DNA of 43,148 nucleotides from Caballeronia catudaia (GCF_001544755.2 NZ_FCOF02000049.1:1-43148); one strand, 5' to 3'; shown: positions 15,880 to 23,846, numbered from the stretch's first letter. Translations and numbers: made by a program. Notes: a model not told the origin generated them from the sequence alone.

Positions 15880-16872
15880 ATGTTGCGTATTGCTGTCCTC
15901 GGTGCCGGGCGCATCGGTAGAATTCATGCGGCCAATGTTGCCACCGACCGTCGAGTGAAACTCGTTGCTGTTGCCGACCCAAACAAAGAAGCGGTCGAGT
16001 CCCTCGCGGCCGAACTGGGATGCGATTCGTCGCTCGATTGCAAGGCGGTGGTCGACCGCGAAGATGTGGATGCGATCATTGTCGGCACCCCGACTGACAC
16101 GCACGTGGATTTGACGTTGCAGGCGGTCCGGTTGGGCAAGCCGGTTTTATGCGAGAAGCCGATCGACCTCGATATCGAGCGTGCGCAAGCCGCGGTGGAC
16201 GAAATCGAGCGCCTGAACGGGCGCGTGATGCTGGCCTTCAACCGACGGTTCGATCCGGATGCGATGCGACTTAAACAAGCGATCGAAGGAGGGGAGGTCG
16301 GCGAGGTTCGACAAGTCGTGATTACGAGCCGCGATCCGGGACTCGCGCCGCGCGAATATCTTCGTCACTCAGGCGGCATCTTCCGCGACATGACCATTCA
16401 CGATTTCGATACCGCGCATTGGTTGCTCGGCGAGGATCCTGTGGAAGTGATGGCGATGGGTAGTCGGCTGGTCGATCCGGGTTTGGAGGAGCTCCCTGAC
16501 TACGACAGCGTGATGGTGCTGCTCCGTACGGCGTCCGGCAAGCAGTGTCACATCAATGGTTCGCGGCAAGCCGTGTACGGATTCGATCAGCGTGTCGAGG
16601 TCTTTGGATCAAAAGGGATGGTGCTGAACGAGAACCATCGGCCTTCCAGCTTGCGTCGGTGGACCAGCGATCGGACCGAAGCGCGGGAACCGCTCTTAAA
16701 CTTCTTCCTCGAGCGACATGCCGACTCCTACAAGGTCGAGTTGGATCGCTTCCTGACCGCGCTGGCAGCAGACGCGCCGATGCCTGCTACGCCCCGAGAC
16801 GGAATTCGCGCGCTGCACATCGCGAATTGCGCTTTGGAGGCAGCGACCCAAGGCTGCGCCGTCAAGATCTGA
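15880..16872 (+). CDS. Inositol 2-dehydrogenase-like oxidoreductase (Gfo/Idh/MocA)
   Basis: The 330-residue enzyme closely follows IolG-type myo-inositol dehydrogenases: RIAVLGAGRIGRIHAANV at the N terminus, Lys93 in LCEKPIDLD, and Asp170 and His174 in GGIFRDMTIHDFDTAHWLLG, matching the catalytic Lys-Asp-His set of that group. Start at 15880 after AAGGAGAT. It oxidises a ring hydroxyl of a cyclitol (or C2 of a sugar) to a ketone with NAD. Its presence in a hydroxyquinol operon is the main reason I suspect a cyclitol as starting compound. It may instead act on another sugar, as this family is promiscuous. Confidence 0.88.
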   Translation: MLRIAVLGAGRIGRIHAANVATDRRVKLVAVADPNKEAVESLAAELGCDSSLDCKAVVDREDVDAIIVGTPTDTHVDLTLQAVRLGKPVLCEKPIDLDIERAQAAVDEIERLNGRVMLAFNRRFDPDAMRLKQAIEGGEVGEVRQVVITSRDPGLAPREYLRHSGGIFRDMTIHDFDTAHWLLGEDPVEVMAMGSRLVDPGLEELPDYDSVMVLLRTASGKQCHINGSRQAVYGFDQRVEVFGSKGMVLNENHRPSSLRRWTSDRTEAREPLLNFFLERHADSYKVELDRFLTALAADAPMPATPRDGIRALHIANCALEAATQGCAVKI

Positions 16873-16961
16873 CGATCAGGCTCCGCGCCGATGACCCGAG
16901 AGTTGACGGTGACGGGAAAATCGCCCTTAATGGAGAACAAAACTCTTCATTGAGGGCGGTG

Positions 16962-17870
16962 ATGGCACAGGTTGAGACGTTTAGTGGGATCGTGATTTTC
17001 GTCACCGCCGCAAAATCACGGAGCTTCACCGACGCGGCCGAGCAGCTTGGACTTACAAAATCTGCGGTAGGCAAGGCGGTCGCAAAGCTGGAGGAGCGGC
17101 TTGGCGCGCAGCTGTTTCATCGCACAACCAGAAGCATTTCGCTCACGGCTGACGGCGAAGCTTACTTCGCCGCGTGCGCCTCTGCGCTCGATGAAATCTC
17201 GACGGCGGAGACGGCGATTGGCCCTGGCCACCAACGGCCGGTAGGTCGGTTGCGAATCGATATGCCCGCAGCATTTGGTCGACGGATATTGGTGCCGATC
17301 TTGCTGGACATCGGCCGGAAACATCCCGATCTTCAATTCACGATGACGTTCTCGGACCATCTGATTGATCCGATCGAAGAAGGCGTCGACCTCGTCATCC
17401 GCTTCGGCGAACTCGAGAGTTCGAGTGGACTGGTCGCACGGCGTTTAACCAGCCAGCGCATGGTAATTGCAGCCTCGCCTGAGTATCTTGCACGCTGCGG
17501 CACGCCGCGCCATCTGGAGGACTTGAGACGCCACGCGTGCATCGTCGGCTATCGCCGTGGCTTGCCGCTTTCATGGCGAGTTCATATCGACGGCGAATCT
17601 AGCCGGATTTCTCCGCCTGCTACTCATCAGATCAGCGACGGCGACTCGATCGTGGCGGCGGCGATTGCGAGCATGGGACTTTGCCAGATGCCCATGTCAC
17701 TGCTACGACCGCATCTTGAATCGGGAGAACTGCGCTCGGTCCTGGACGACATCTCTAGCGATCTGATTGATGTCCATGCGGTCTGGCCGAAGGTGGCTCA
17801 TTTACGACCAAAAGTGCGGCATGTCGTCGACGCCTTGGTTGAATTCGCGGAACGAGGGAAACTGAACTGA
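16962..17870 (+). CDS. LysR-family transcriptional regulator
   Basis: The 302-residue regulator has the HTH IVIFVTAAKSRSFTDAAEQL plus KSAVGKAVAKLEERLGAQLF, and an effector domain beginning RPVGRLRIDMPAAFGRRILV, the pattern of the DsdC/CrgA-like subgroup of LysR proteins. The ATG at 16962 follows GAGGG; the longer frame begins inside the preceding gene. It lies 89 nt downstream on the same strand as the catabolic operon and may be co-transcribed with it. It could be a second regulator of the pathway or serve an unlinked target. Confidence 0.9.
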   Translation: MAQVETFSGIVIFVTAAKSRSFTDAAEQLGLTKSAVGKAVAKLEERLGAQLFHRTTRSISLTADGEAYFAACASALDEISTAETAIGPGHQRPVGRLRIDMPAAFGRRILVPILLDIGRKHPDLQFTMTFSDHLIDPIEEGVDLVIRFGELESSSGLVARRLTSQRMVIAASPEYLARCGTPRHLEDLRRHACIVGYRRGLPLSWRVHIDGESSRISPPATHQISDGDSIVAAAIASMGLCQMPMSLLRPHLESGELRSVLDDISSDLIDVHAVWPKVAHLRPKVRHVVDALVEFAERGKLN

Positions 17871-17928
17871 TCGGCAGCCCCCCGAGCGGCGAGCGCGCCG
17901 TTGCGACCTTGACCTTTTAGTCGGTGGC

Positions 17929-17945
17929 ATATACACTTTGTATAT
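17929..17945. promoter_or_regulatory. Probable VapB operator
   Basis: ATATAC-ACTTT-GTATAT is a perfect 6-bp inverted repeat 18 nt before the antitoxin start. Such AT-rich palindromes are the usual binding sites of autoregulating VapB antitoxins. Confidence 0.6.
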
Positions 17946-17963
17946 ACATAAAGAGGTGCGACT

Positions 17964-18236
17964 GTGCCGATTTCTACGCCATCGACGCGGCCCAAAGAGG
18001 CCAAGCTGTTCCGCAATAATCGCAGCCAAGCGGTGCGTATTCCCGTCGAGTTCGAGTTGCCGGGTGATCGTGTTTTGATTCATCGTGAGGGCGACAAGCT
18101 CATCATCGAACCGGTGAAAACGCCCGCGAACATTCTTGAATTATTGGCCGAGTGGAGACAGGAGCCACTGCTTGGGCCCGAAGATCAGTTTCCGGAAATC
18201 GGCGACATGCCTGCTCGCCCAGAGGATATATTTTGA
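17964..18236 (+). CDS. VapB-type antitoxin (AbrB/MazE fold)
   Basis: The 90-residue antitoxin has an N-terminal swapped-hairpin DNA-binding domain: AKLFRNNRSQAVRIPVEFEL then DRVLIHREGDKLIIEPV. The acidic C-terminal tail (GPEDQFPEIGDMPARPEDIF) probably wraps the toxin. The start is GTG at 17964 with AAGAGG upstream. It overlaps the toxin gene by four bases. The palindrome in front suggests autoregulation. Confidence 0.9.
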   Translation: MPISTPSTRPKEAKLFRNNRSQAVRIPVEFELPGDRVLIHREGDKLIIEPVKTPANILELLAEWRQEPLLGPEDQFPEIGDMPARPEDIF

Positions 18237-18637
18237 GCGGCTATCTGCTGGACACGAACATTATCAGCGACATGATCCGAAATCCTTTCGGGCAAGTTGC
18301 AAGTCGTATCGAACAGATTGATCCAAAGACGATATGCACGAGCATCATCGTTGCGGCGGAATTGCACTATGGATGCGCTAAAAAAGGCTCCGCGAAGTTG
18401 CTTGCCAAGGTAGAGGCCGTCCTCGCAACGATTCCTGTATTGCCGCTAGACGCCCCCGCTGACGCAGAATATGGCGGCATCCGGGCCGAGTTGGAGTCGG
18501 CAGGCCAACCTATAGGCGGTAACGATCTCTTGATTGGCGCTCACGCCTATGCGTTGCGGCTCATACTCGTGACCGACAACACCAAAGAGTTCAGCCGTAT
18601 CCGCGGACTCACGATTGAGAACTGGCTGGAACGATAG
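18233..18637 (+). CDS. VapC-type toxin (PIN-domain ribonuclease)
   Basis: The 134-residue PIN nuclease carries the acidic set: Asp in YLLDTNIISDMI, Glu in IVAAELHYG, Asp in GGNDLLIGAHAYA and Asp in LVTDNTKEF. It starts at TTG 18233, which overlaps the antitoxin stop as TTGA and follows AGAGGA; no ATG or GTG is available close by in that frame. VapC toxins cleave specific RNAs, often initiator tRNA. The pair looks intact. Confidence 0.9.
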   Translation: MSGYLLDTNIISDMIRNPFGQVASRIEQIDPKTICTSIIVAAELHYGCAKKGSAKLLAKVEAVLATIPVLPLDAPADAEYGGIRAELESAGQPIGGNDLLIGAHAYALRLILVTDNTKEFSRIRGLTIENWLER

Positions 18638-18689
18638 CTGACTGCCAGGGTCTCCGTAGCACAACCACCCGCCGCAGGAGCGAGTCAGT

Positions 18690-18715
18690 GCTTGACATAA
18701 CGCCGTCGTAGCATC
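18690..18715. repeat. 26-bp dispersed repeat, copy 1
   Basis: GCTTGACATAACGCCGTCGT plus AGCATC recurs at 20806-20831 with one mismatch; the core TTGACATAACG also occurs at 27808-27818. Copies 1 and 3 lie just past the 3' ends of the two paralogous minus-strand genes. Confidence 0.7.
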
Positions 18716-18739
18716 CTCTAGCGTAATTTATTAGGAATG

Positions 18740-19294
18740 CTAAGATCGTTCCGCCTCCTCAGTCGCCGTCGGCTCTGCCTCACTTGGCCACTCGGCTGCG
18801 AGTTTTCGTGCCTCGACGCGAAGTTCGTTGGGCAGCGGGGACGCCCTTTGGCTGCGAATGAAGCGTTCGAGCCGCTCAGTCGCCGCTGACAGGTCTTTCA
18901 GTCTGATTGCGCCTAACTGGTAGTCGTGCAGCGCCAGGATTTGTTCCAGCAGCGATGCCGTCCGCGCGTCGACGAACCAGGCTTGGTCTTCCTTTCGCTT
19001 CGACAACGCGGCGTTCATTCCGAGTTCTGCGCACGCGAACACCTGCAGTGGTAGGGAGCCAAAACCCATCTCCTGTAGGTGGTACGTAATGTACAAGGCG
19101 CGCAACAGTTCGTTGAACTGGTATGAATTTCCATTACCTTCTTTACGGCAGGCGGCCAGCGCGAGATGGAACTGCAGCGACATCTTCTCTGTGGTTGCTG
19201 CAGGCAGGGGCAACAACATCGAGCGAGTCATCGGACGACGGGAGCCGGCCGGCTTGCCCGGTGTGCGTGTTGTTCGGTTGGCGCTGCGAGGCAT
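18740..19294 (-). CDS. Uncharacterised protein, paralogue of the gene at 27968
   Basis: The 184-residue protein has no motif I can name. It aligns along most of its length with the product of 27968-28450: shared are S-MLLPLP, SLQFHLALAAC, the YQFNELLRALYITYHLQEMG region, ALHDYQLGAI and ERLERFIRSQRASPL. It is predicted mainly helical. From memory, relatives in Burkholderiaceae are sometimes labelled Fis-family regulators, but no Fis HTH is evident. The start is uncertain: I use ATG 19294 (MPRSANRTT), which has no strong ribosome site. A tandem GAGCTGATA repeat lies just upstream (19299-19319). Confidence 0.65.
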   Translation of the reverse strand: MPRSANRTTRTPGKPAGSRRPMTRSMLLPLPAATTEKMSLQFHLALAACRKEGNGNSYQFNELLRALYITYHLQEMGFGSLPLQVFACAELGMNAALSKRKEDQAWFVDARTASLLEQILALHDYQLGAIRLKDLSAATERLERFIRSQRASPLPNELRVEARKLAAEWPSEAEPTATEEAERS

Positions 19295-19480
19295 GAAAGA
19301 GCTGATAGAGCTGATAGAGAAGCGGAGAATTACCGGCACTGGAATTTTAACGCAGCGACGCCCGCGAGGGCTGTGTCTGCGGAGTTCTGCCGAGCGAATA
19401 GCCTGCGTTATTGGGCGAGCGGTGGGCTGGCGGCTAGCGGACGTTTTGGACAATCGTTGGGGCGTTTAGCCCCACGCGGC

Positions 19481-19690
19481 ATCGAACAATTCAATCTGGC
19501 CGTAAGTCAGATGGACGAAGTCACGCAGCAAAACGCCGCGATTGTCGAACGGGCCTCGGCGGCGGCGCACGCACTGGAGGAACAGGCCGGTTCGCTGCGG
19601 GACCTGGTGGCGCAGTCGTTCCGAAAGTCAGCGGCTATTTCTGCGCCTTTAGGTTTCGTTTCTGTACGCGAGTACGCGGGAAGGGGCTAA
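19481..19690 (+). pseudogene. C-terminal fragment of a methyl-accepting chemotaxis protein
   Basis: The frame reads VSQMDEVTQQNAAIVERASA followed by AHALEEQAGSLRDLV, the conserved end of Burkholderia chemoreceptors (second methylation helix). No receptor, membrane or HAMP sequence precedes it; upstream sequence is the antisense of the 18740-19294 gene and unrelated DNA. It is a truncated remnant. Confidence 0.8.
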
Positions 19691-20079
19691 AAAAAGTGCT
19701 GGATCGATGCTTCGGTTCATTCGTCCGTCGAGGATAGTTTTGCCGCGCGCCTACGATACGAATGATTTTTGATGGATGGCTTTTCGCTTCAAGATCCGAT
19801 AGACCCGTACGTAATTCCGCGCCAATACCATTTCTCGCGTGCCGCGTACGCGACCGATAGAGCTCCGGATGCTTCGTGTCCCGGCGAACTGTCGAAAGTG
19901 ACGTGATTTTGGCGTAGGCCTGGTGTCGTCGGGAAATCAGCCCATCGAGAAACAGCATCCGTGATTACCCGTGATCCAACGGTGCGGCTTCTGTAGAGGC
20001 GCAAAGCGGGGCGATTTTGACTGGTGAAATGACTGCGCCGAAATGGAATCGGAAAGGGCGAGCGGTCGCCGCCGCGATG

Positions 20080-20210
20080 AGGCATCCTCCTTGCGCTGTC
20101 TCTGTTATGCCAGCATGCTGCGGGGCAGATCCGGGCGAGCGATCGTAAATGAAGGTCCGGCAAAGGGGTATTGGGCGGCAGGTCAAAGGCAAGATCAACG
20201 CGAAGTCTTG
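20080..20210 (+). pseudogene. Decayed duplicate of the csbD leader and gene start
   Basis: Sequence here parallels the intact csbD locus at 21909-22035: AGGCATCCTCC-TGCGCT, a shared GCATGC-GC-GGG block, GAGCGATC, then AATGAAG, and GGTCAAAGGCAAGATCAA in the coding part. The start codon region reads TCGTAAATGAAGG and the frame is lost. ACTGGTGAAA about 60 nt upstream is also shared. The rest of 19691-20346 holds no gene I can recognise. Confidence 0.6.
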
Positions 20211-20346
20211 GCGCTTTCAAGGGCAAACCTTGACGGATCGATTAGCACGGACGATGACCACATCACAGGGATGTTACCGAGACGCGTCTCAGTAACGATG
20301 ATCCGCCCGAGCAGGTCCAAATTGACTACCACCGGCCGGAGGAATG

Positions 20347-20532
20347 ATGGAACACGACAAGCACGAGCCCATTACGCTACGCATTTACCGCGCGCCCTCA
20401 GGCCGATGGGCGGGCTGTCTCCTTGTCGGCGGGGAGGATATTGGCTCTTTCGACGGATACGACAGCCCTGAGGCTCTTGAGGAAGCCGCGCGGGAAACGG
20501 GCGTGTACCCGGACCGTGTGGAGGTGGATTAG
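20347..20532 (+). CDS. Small uncharacterised protein, tandem copy 1
   Basis: The 61-residue acidic protein reads ITLRIYRAPSGRWAGCLLVG then EEAARETGVYPDRVEVD. A GGAGG at 20338-20342 favours the second of two adjacent ATGs (20347). A frameshifted paralogue follows directly. I do not recognise the family. The compact beta-rich start and helical end suggest a small alpha/beta fold. Confidence 0.65.
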   Translation: MEHDKHEPITLRIYRAPSGRWAGCLLVGGEDIGSFDGYDSPEALEEAARETGVYPDRVEVD

Positions 20533-20561
20533 GCCGTCCAGGTCGAGCACGAGGAGGAACG

Positions 20562-20754
20562 ATGGAACAAGAAAAAAGACCAGCCGGTGATCCTGCGCAT
20601 ATACCGCCTCCCGAGCGGCCTATGGGGCGGACGGCTCTCGGCGGGGGAAGATGACATTGGCGAGCTAGGGGCCTTTAAGTCCACAAAGGAGGTCGAGCAG
20701 GCCGCCGCGGATACCGGCCTGTACCCCGATCGTGTAGAGATAGAAGAGAGCTAA
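20562..20754 (+). pseudogene. Small uncharacterised protein, tandem copy 2, frameshifted
   Basis: After a good GAGGAGG site and ATG at 20562 the frame is lost within six codons. One base out of register, a second frame reads PVILRIYRLPSGLWGGRLSA and later EQAAADTGLYPDRVEI, ending at TAA 20752-20754, which clearly matches copy 1. The break lies at the run of six A at 20572-20577. The reading frame of the body is intact, so either a recent indel, a sequencing error or slippage on the A run is possible. Confidence 0.65.
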
Positions 20755-20805
20755 TACACCTGCCCCGCACCGCAGCAAACACGCTCGCCTCCGGGCTCGT
20801 TTAGC

Positions 20806-20831
20806 GCTTGCCATAACGCCGTCGTAGCATC
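20806..20831. repeat. 26-bp dispersed repeat, copy 2
   Basis: Same as 18690-18715 except TTGCCA for TTGACA. It lies 52 nt after the tandem small-protein pair. Confidence 0.7.
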
Positions 20832-21086
20832 GTTAGGATTGCGGAATGGTTAGCGAACATGTGCAGATCGAGAGAAGGCAGACGCTGCGCGGCAAGATTC
20901 ACTGATTCGCGGCGGCTCATAGGTGGATCGAATTGTCAGCCTGTGGGCGCGACGAGACCGAATTCGGCCATCAGGCGACGTTCGCCAGCGCCGTCAAAGG
21001 ACGTTTGAATGGCAGTTCACCTCGAAAGGAGCCCTTCGCGCGTCTGGAGTAGGCGCTTCTCCCGCAGACCTGCTGCCGAAAGCCTT

Positions 21087-21180
21087 GAGTGAACGCGACG
21101 AGTTCGACGCCACCTTTTCGCAGATTAGCCGCCATCGGCGTGCCCATGATCCCTAGTCCGATAAAACCCGCCTTTTGCAT
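21087..21180 (-). pseudogene. N-terminal fragment of tartronate-semialdehyde reductase type dehydrogenase
   Basis: From ATG 21180 the minus strand reads MQKAGFIGLGIMGTPMAANL and KGGVELVAFT, the nucleotide-binding start of GarR/GlxR (2-hydroxy-3-oxopropionate reductase). After about 31 residues the match ends. Only the Rossmann start is left. Confidence 0.75.
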
Positions 21181-21222
21181 TCGATTCTCCAAACGTTGTG
21201 ATATCACGTTGACCATGCGTGC

Positions 21223-21366
21223 TTACTCCTGCACGAAATGCTTCTGTACGGCCTGTGCGGCGTTCCGAAGGAGGCCCATATCGGCGCAGACCGCCACGAG
21301 CGTGCTTCCCATCGCGAGGTAGCGCTCGGCATCCGCCTGCACCGGCGCGAGAATGCCGCTGTTGAG
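21223..21366 (-). pseudogene. C-terminal fragment of an HpcH/HpaI-family aldolase
   Basis: A 47-residue end reads SGILAPVQADAERYLAMGST then LVAVCADMGLLRNAAQAVQK, like 2-dehydro-3-deoxyglucarate aldolase (GarL). It sits directly upstream of the reductase fragment, so the pair is a relic of a sugar-acid operon. The match stops exactly where the left arm of the inverted-repeat element begins (21360). Confidence 0.75.
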
Positions 21367-21738
21367 GTTCGCTACTTCTGCTAATGGGTGCATTAATTCG
21401 GCTAATGTGGGTCACTTCGGCGATTTATTCCGGCTCTGCGAGTCGACGGTCCAGAGCTCAGCCAAGATGTGCTGCTGCTAACAGGCCAGAAGCCTTATGT
21501 GGCAAGGGTTTCATAGCACATGGTCTTCGTCCCGCTAACATCGCCACATTAGCGGAATTAGCGCACAGGCCAACCGCATTAGCACGATCGACCCGCGGTG
21601 TTCGAAGGACGCGGTTGCGCCAGCGCAACATGTTGTGCCGCATCAAAAATATAATTTTCGCGAAAAATCAAAGACATGTGCAAAAAAGCCATTAGCAAAA
21701 TAGATGGGCGTCATTAGCAGAAATAGCGAACCTCAACA
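21360..21738. mobile_element. 379-bp element with 27-bp inverted ends
   Basis: TGTTGAGGTTCGCTACTTCT plus GCTAATG at 21360-21386 is repeated inverted at 21712-21738 with one mismatch. Inside are further copies of related motifs: TTAATTCGGCTAATGTGG near 21394 and its inverted relative CCACATTAGCGGAATTAGC near 21543, plus extra CATTAGC copies near 21577 and 21690. Several repeated transposase-type sites at each end resemble IS21-family termini, but no transposase is encoded, so this would be a non-autonomous or internally deleted element. I see no clear target duplication. Confidence 0.6.
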
Positions 21739-21970
21739 CCAGGAGCTATGAGGCAGGCCGTTGGAACGGCGCCCGGTTCGACGCCCGGCCGAGCCGCAGA
21801 ACAGCACCCGTAATGCTCCCGTTGAAAGGGGCGGTTTTTGGGAAGGCGGTTTGAGACGTTCTCACTGGTGAAAATGCGGGTGAGGTGAGACCCGGCGGCC
21901 ACAGTTATAGGCATCCTCCGTGCGCTAGTACGGATGTCCTGCATGCCGCAGGGACAACCGGAGAGCGATC

Positions 21971-22165
21971 ATGAATGAAGATCAAGTGAAGGGCGTCGGG
22001 GAAAAGGTCAAAGGCAAGATCAATGAAGGCGTCGGGAAGATAACGAACGATCCCGCGCAGGAAGCAAAAGGCGACGCTCAGCAGATTGAAGGTGAAGTGC
22101 GCAAGGATGTGGGCGACGCCAAGGAAGACCTAAAAGACGCAGCCGATGATGCATCGAAGCCGTAA
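21971..22165 (+). CDS. csbD: CsbD-family stress protein
   Basis: The 64-residue hydrophilic protein has the CsbD signature KGVGEKVKGKINEGVGKITN and tandem charged helices (QEAKGDAQQIEGEVRKDVGD). CsbD proteins are induced by general stress in many bacteria and their mechanism is unknown. A strong GGAGAG site precedes the ATG and an intrinsic terminator follows. A decayed second copy of its leader lies 1.8 kb upstream. The 232-nt leader between the inverted-repeat element and the ATG probably holds its promoter. Confidence 0.92.
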   Translation: MNEDQVKGVGEKVKGKINEGVGKITNDPAQEAKGDAQQIEGEVRKDVGDAKEDLKDAADDASKP

Positions 22166-22212
22166 CAGGAAGGCGTCAGCCCGTCGGTAGCGACCCGCGA
22201 TCATGCTGTGAG

Positions 22213-22237
22213 ACGCCCGCCCTTGCGCGGGCGTTTT
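22213..22237 (+). terminator. Intrinsic terminator of csbD
   Basis: ACGCCCGC (22213-22220) pairs perfectly with GCGGGCGT (22227-22234), followed by a short T run. Confidence 0.85.
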
Positions 22238-22322
22238 ATCACCCAACCACACAGCGAGTGGGTATAGCCGTCGGTCGGCGCAACGACGCAGGCTGGCTTT
22301 TGGCGCCCGTCAACGGCAAAAA

Positions 22323-22580
22323 TTAGTGTTGCTGCGTGCCGGATTGAATCGCCGCCTGGCGCTGCGATGTCGTTTTTTCAGCTTGCAGGCGGGCTTCAGC
22401 TTTTTGCAGCCTGACCGGATACTCCACGTCGTCAGGGATAGGTTTGTAGCCGGCTCGTTCGAGGTCGGCGAGTTCAGCGCGTACTTGTGCGCGCGTGACC
22501 GGCGCGTCAGTTTGGGCGAACGAAGCAATCGGAGAAGAGGCGAGCACGGCGAGTGCAGCCGTCAAGAAAATCTGTTTCAT
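22323..22580 (-). CDS. DUF4148-family secreted protein
   Basis: The 85-residue protein has a signal peptide (MKQIFLTAALAVLASSPIAS, cut after FAQ) and the DUF4148 core PVTRAQVRAELADLERAGYK with a conserved P-x-x-x-x-x-YP. These small periplasmic proteins are abundant in Burkholderia; function unknown. I start at ATG 22580; a GTG one codon earlier is possible. Confidence 0.88.
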   Translation of the reverse strand: MKQIFLTAALAVLASSPIASFAQTDAPVTRAQVRAELADLERAGYKPIPDDVEYPVRLQKAEARLQAEKTTSQRQAAIQSGTQQH

Positions 22581-22721
22581 CACATACCTACTTTTTGGCG
22601 TCGGTTCATCTGAAGTACCGCTAGAAGCTTCAAAGTATAGGCGCCGGAATCTAGGTATTTTCCCTTATTCGAACAAAAGTACATTGCCAAACGCACAATT
22701 CTGCACGCCTCATACGGCCCT

Positions 22722-23672
22722 TTAAATGGACCGCAGGAACGCTGCGGACACGCCCAACTGAAGGTCCGAGGAGAGGGTGCGCGAACGCGCGATCTCCTTG
22801 GTGAGCTGCATCACCGTGCGGCACGCCAGCGTCAGTTCGCCGTGGGGCGACATGGCCAGCGCAATGAAGCGCGGCACAGGCGGATCGACCACCATGGACG
22901 CCTGCAGCCGACAGTCCTTTTCAAGATTGGCAATCGCGTAAGGGCCGAGCAACGCGTAGATGCCGCCATCTGCCACGATGTGCCCCTGCAGACTCAAGGA
23001 ATCAGCTTCTGCTGTGAAATTCAGGGAGACCCGGTGTTCGCCCGCAATTTGTTCGAGCCGGTCGCGCCAGCTATTGGGCCGGCAGAAAAACACCAGGGGA
23101 ATCCCGTCGAGCTTGGAAAAGGCAATCGTGGGCGGCTGGATCAACGGCTCGCCTTTTGCGCCGACCAGATAGGTCGCCACCTCAACGAGATACTCGTCAC
23201 CGTCTTTGGGCGTCGGACTATTTCGAAAAAGGATGGCGAGATCGACGCTGCCGTTTTCCAACCACGTTTCCAGCAACGCGCCTTGACCCTCGCGCACCTG
23301 TAACTGCACCAGGGGATAACGCTCTCGTAGGCGATGGTAAAGGGTGCTGACAAGCGGATGAGCGGTGGAGGGCAAGATCCCGAGCCTGACCACCCCGATG
23401 GGCTCGCCCGCCGTACTGCGGATGTCGTTGGACAACTGTTCCGTGCTGGCAAGCCAGGCTCTGACGCGCGGGGCAATCCGCGCCCCCAACTCGGTCAACA
23501 CCACGCCGCGCCCCGTCCGTTGAAACAAACGGCCGCCGCAGTATTGCTCAAGCTCAACAATCTGGCGGCTGATGTGCGGCTGACTGGTTCCGTAAGCCAC
23601 GGCCGCCTTGCTCAAGCTCCCGAGCTCCGCCGCGTCAATGAATAGCTTCCAAGCCGCGTAGTCCACCGTCAC
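22722..23672 (-). CDS. LysR-family transcriptional regulator
   Basis: The 316-residue regulator has the HTH WKLFIDAAELGSLSKAAVAY with SQPHISRQIVELEQYCGGRL and an effector domain from about residue 92 (GVVRLGILPSTAHPLVSTLY) resembling the CynR/Nac-like group. It starts at GTG 23672. It is divergent from the DapA-family lyase gene with a 174-nt gap, and is the probable regulator of that lyase, the MFS transporter and the porin. Confidence 0.9.
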   Translation of the reverse strand: MTVDYAAWKLFIDAAELGSLSKAAVAYGTSQPHISRQIVELEQYCGGRLFQRTGRGVVLTELGARIAPRVRAWLASTEQLSNDIRSTAGEPIGVVRLGILPSTAHPLVSTLYHRLRERYPLVQLQVREGQGALLETWLENGSVDLAILFRNSPTPKDGDEYLVEVATYLVGAKGEPLIQPPTIAFSKLDGIPLVFFCRPNSWRDRLEQIAGEHRVSLNFTAEADSLSLQGHIVADGGIYALLGPYAIANLEKDCRLQASMVVDPPVPRFIALAMSPHGELTLACRTVMQLTKEIARSRTLSSDLQLGVSAAFLRSI

Positions 23673-23846
23673 GTCCCAATAGATATGTCAAATCAGTATA
23701 GCTGAAATGTGCAGCTAGGCAGTTCCCGCATGGATCGACCATCCCTACACTGCAACGCATGCACCACTGTTCCCGCTTGATGCGAAGCGAGCAGCGGGCT
23801 CTCCTCTCGGAAAGAGGAGCCGAAAAGTTCATATTTTGGAGACGTC

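Noticed and set aside
20572..20578. A AAA AAG as a programmed -1 frameshift site
   Set aside because: The heptamer is out of phase with the start codon's frame and the needed change is +1, so it does not fit the classical mechanism.
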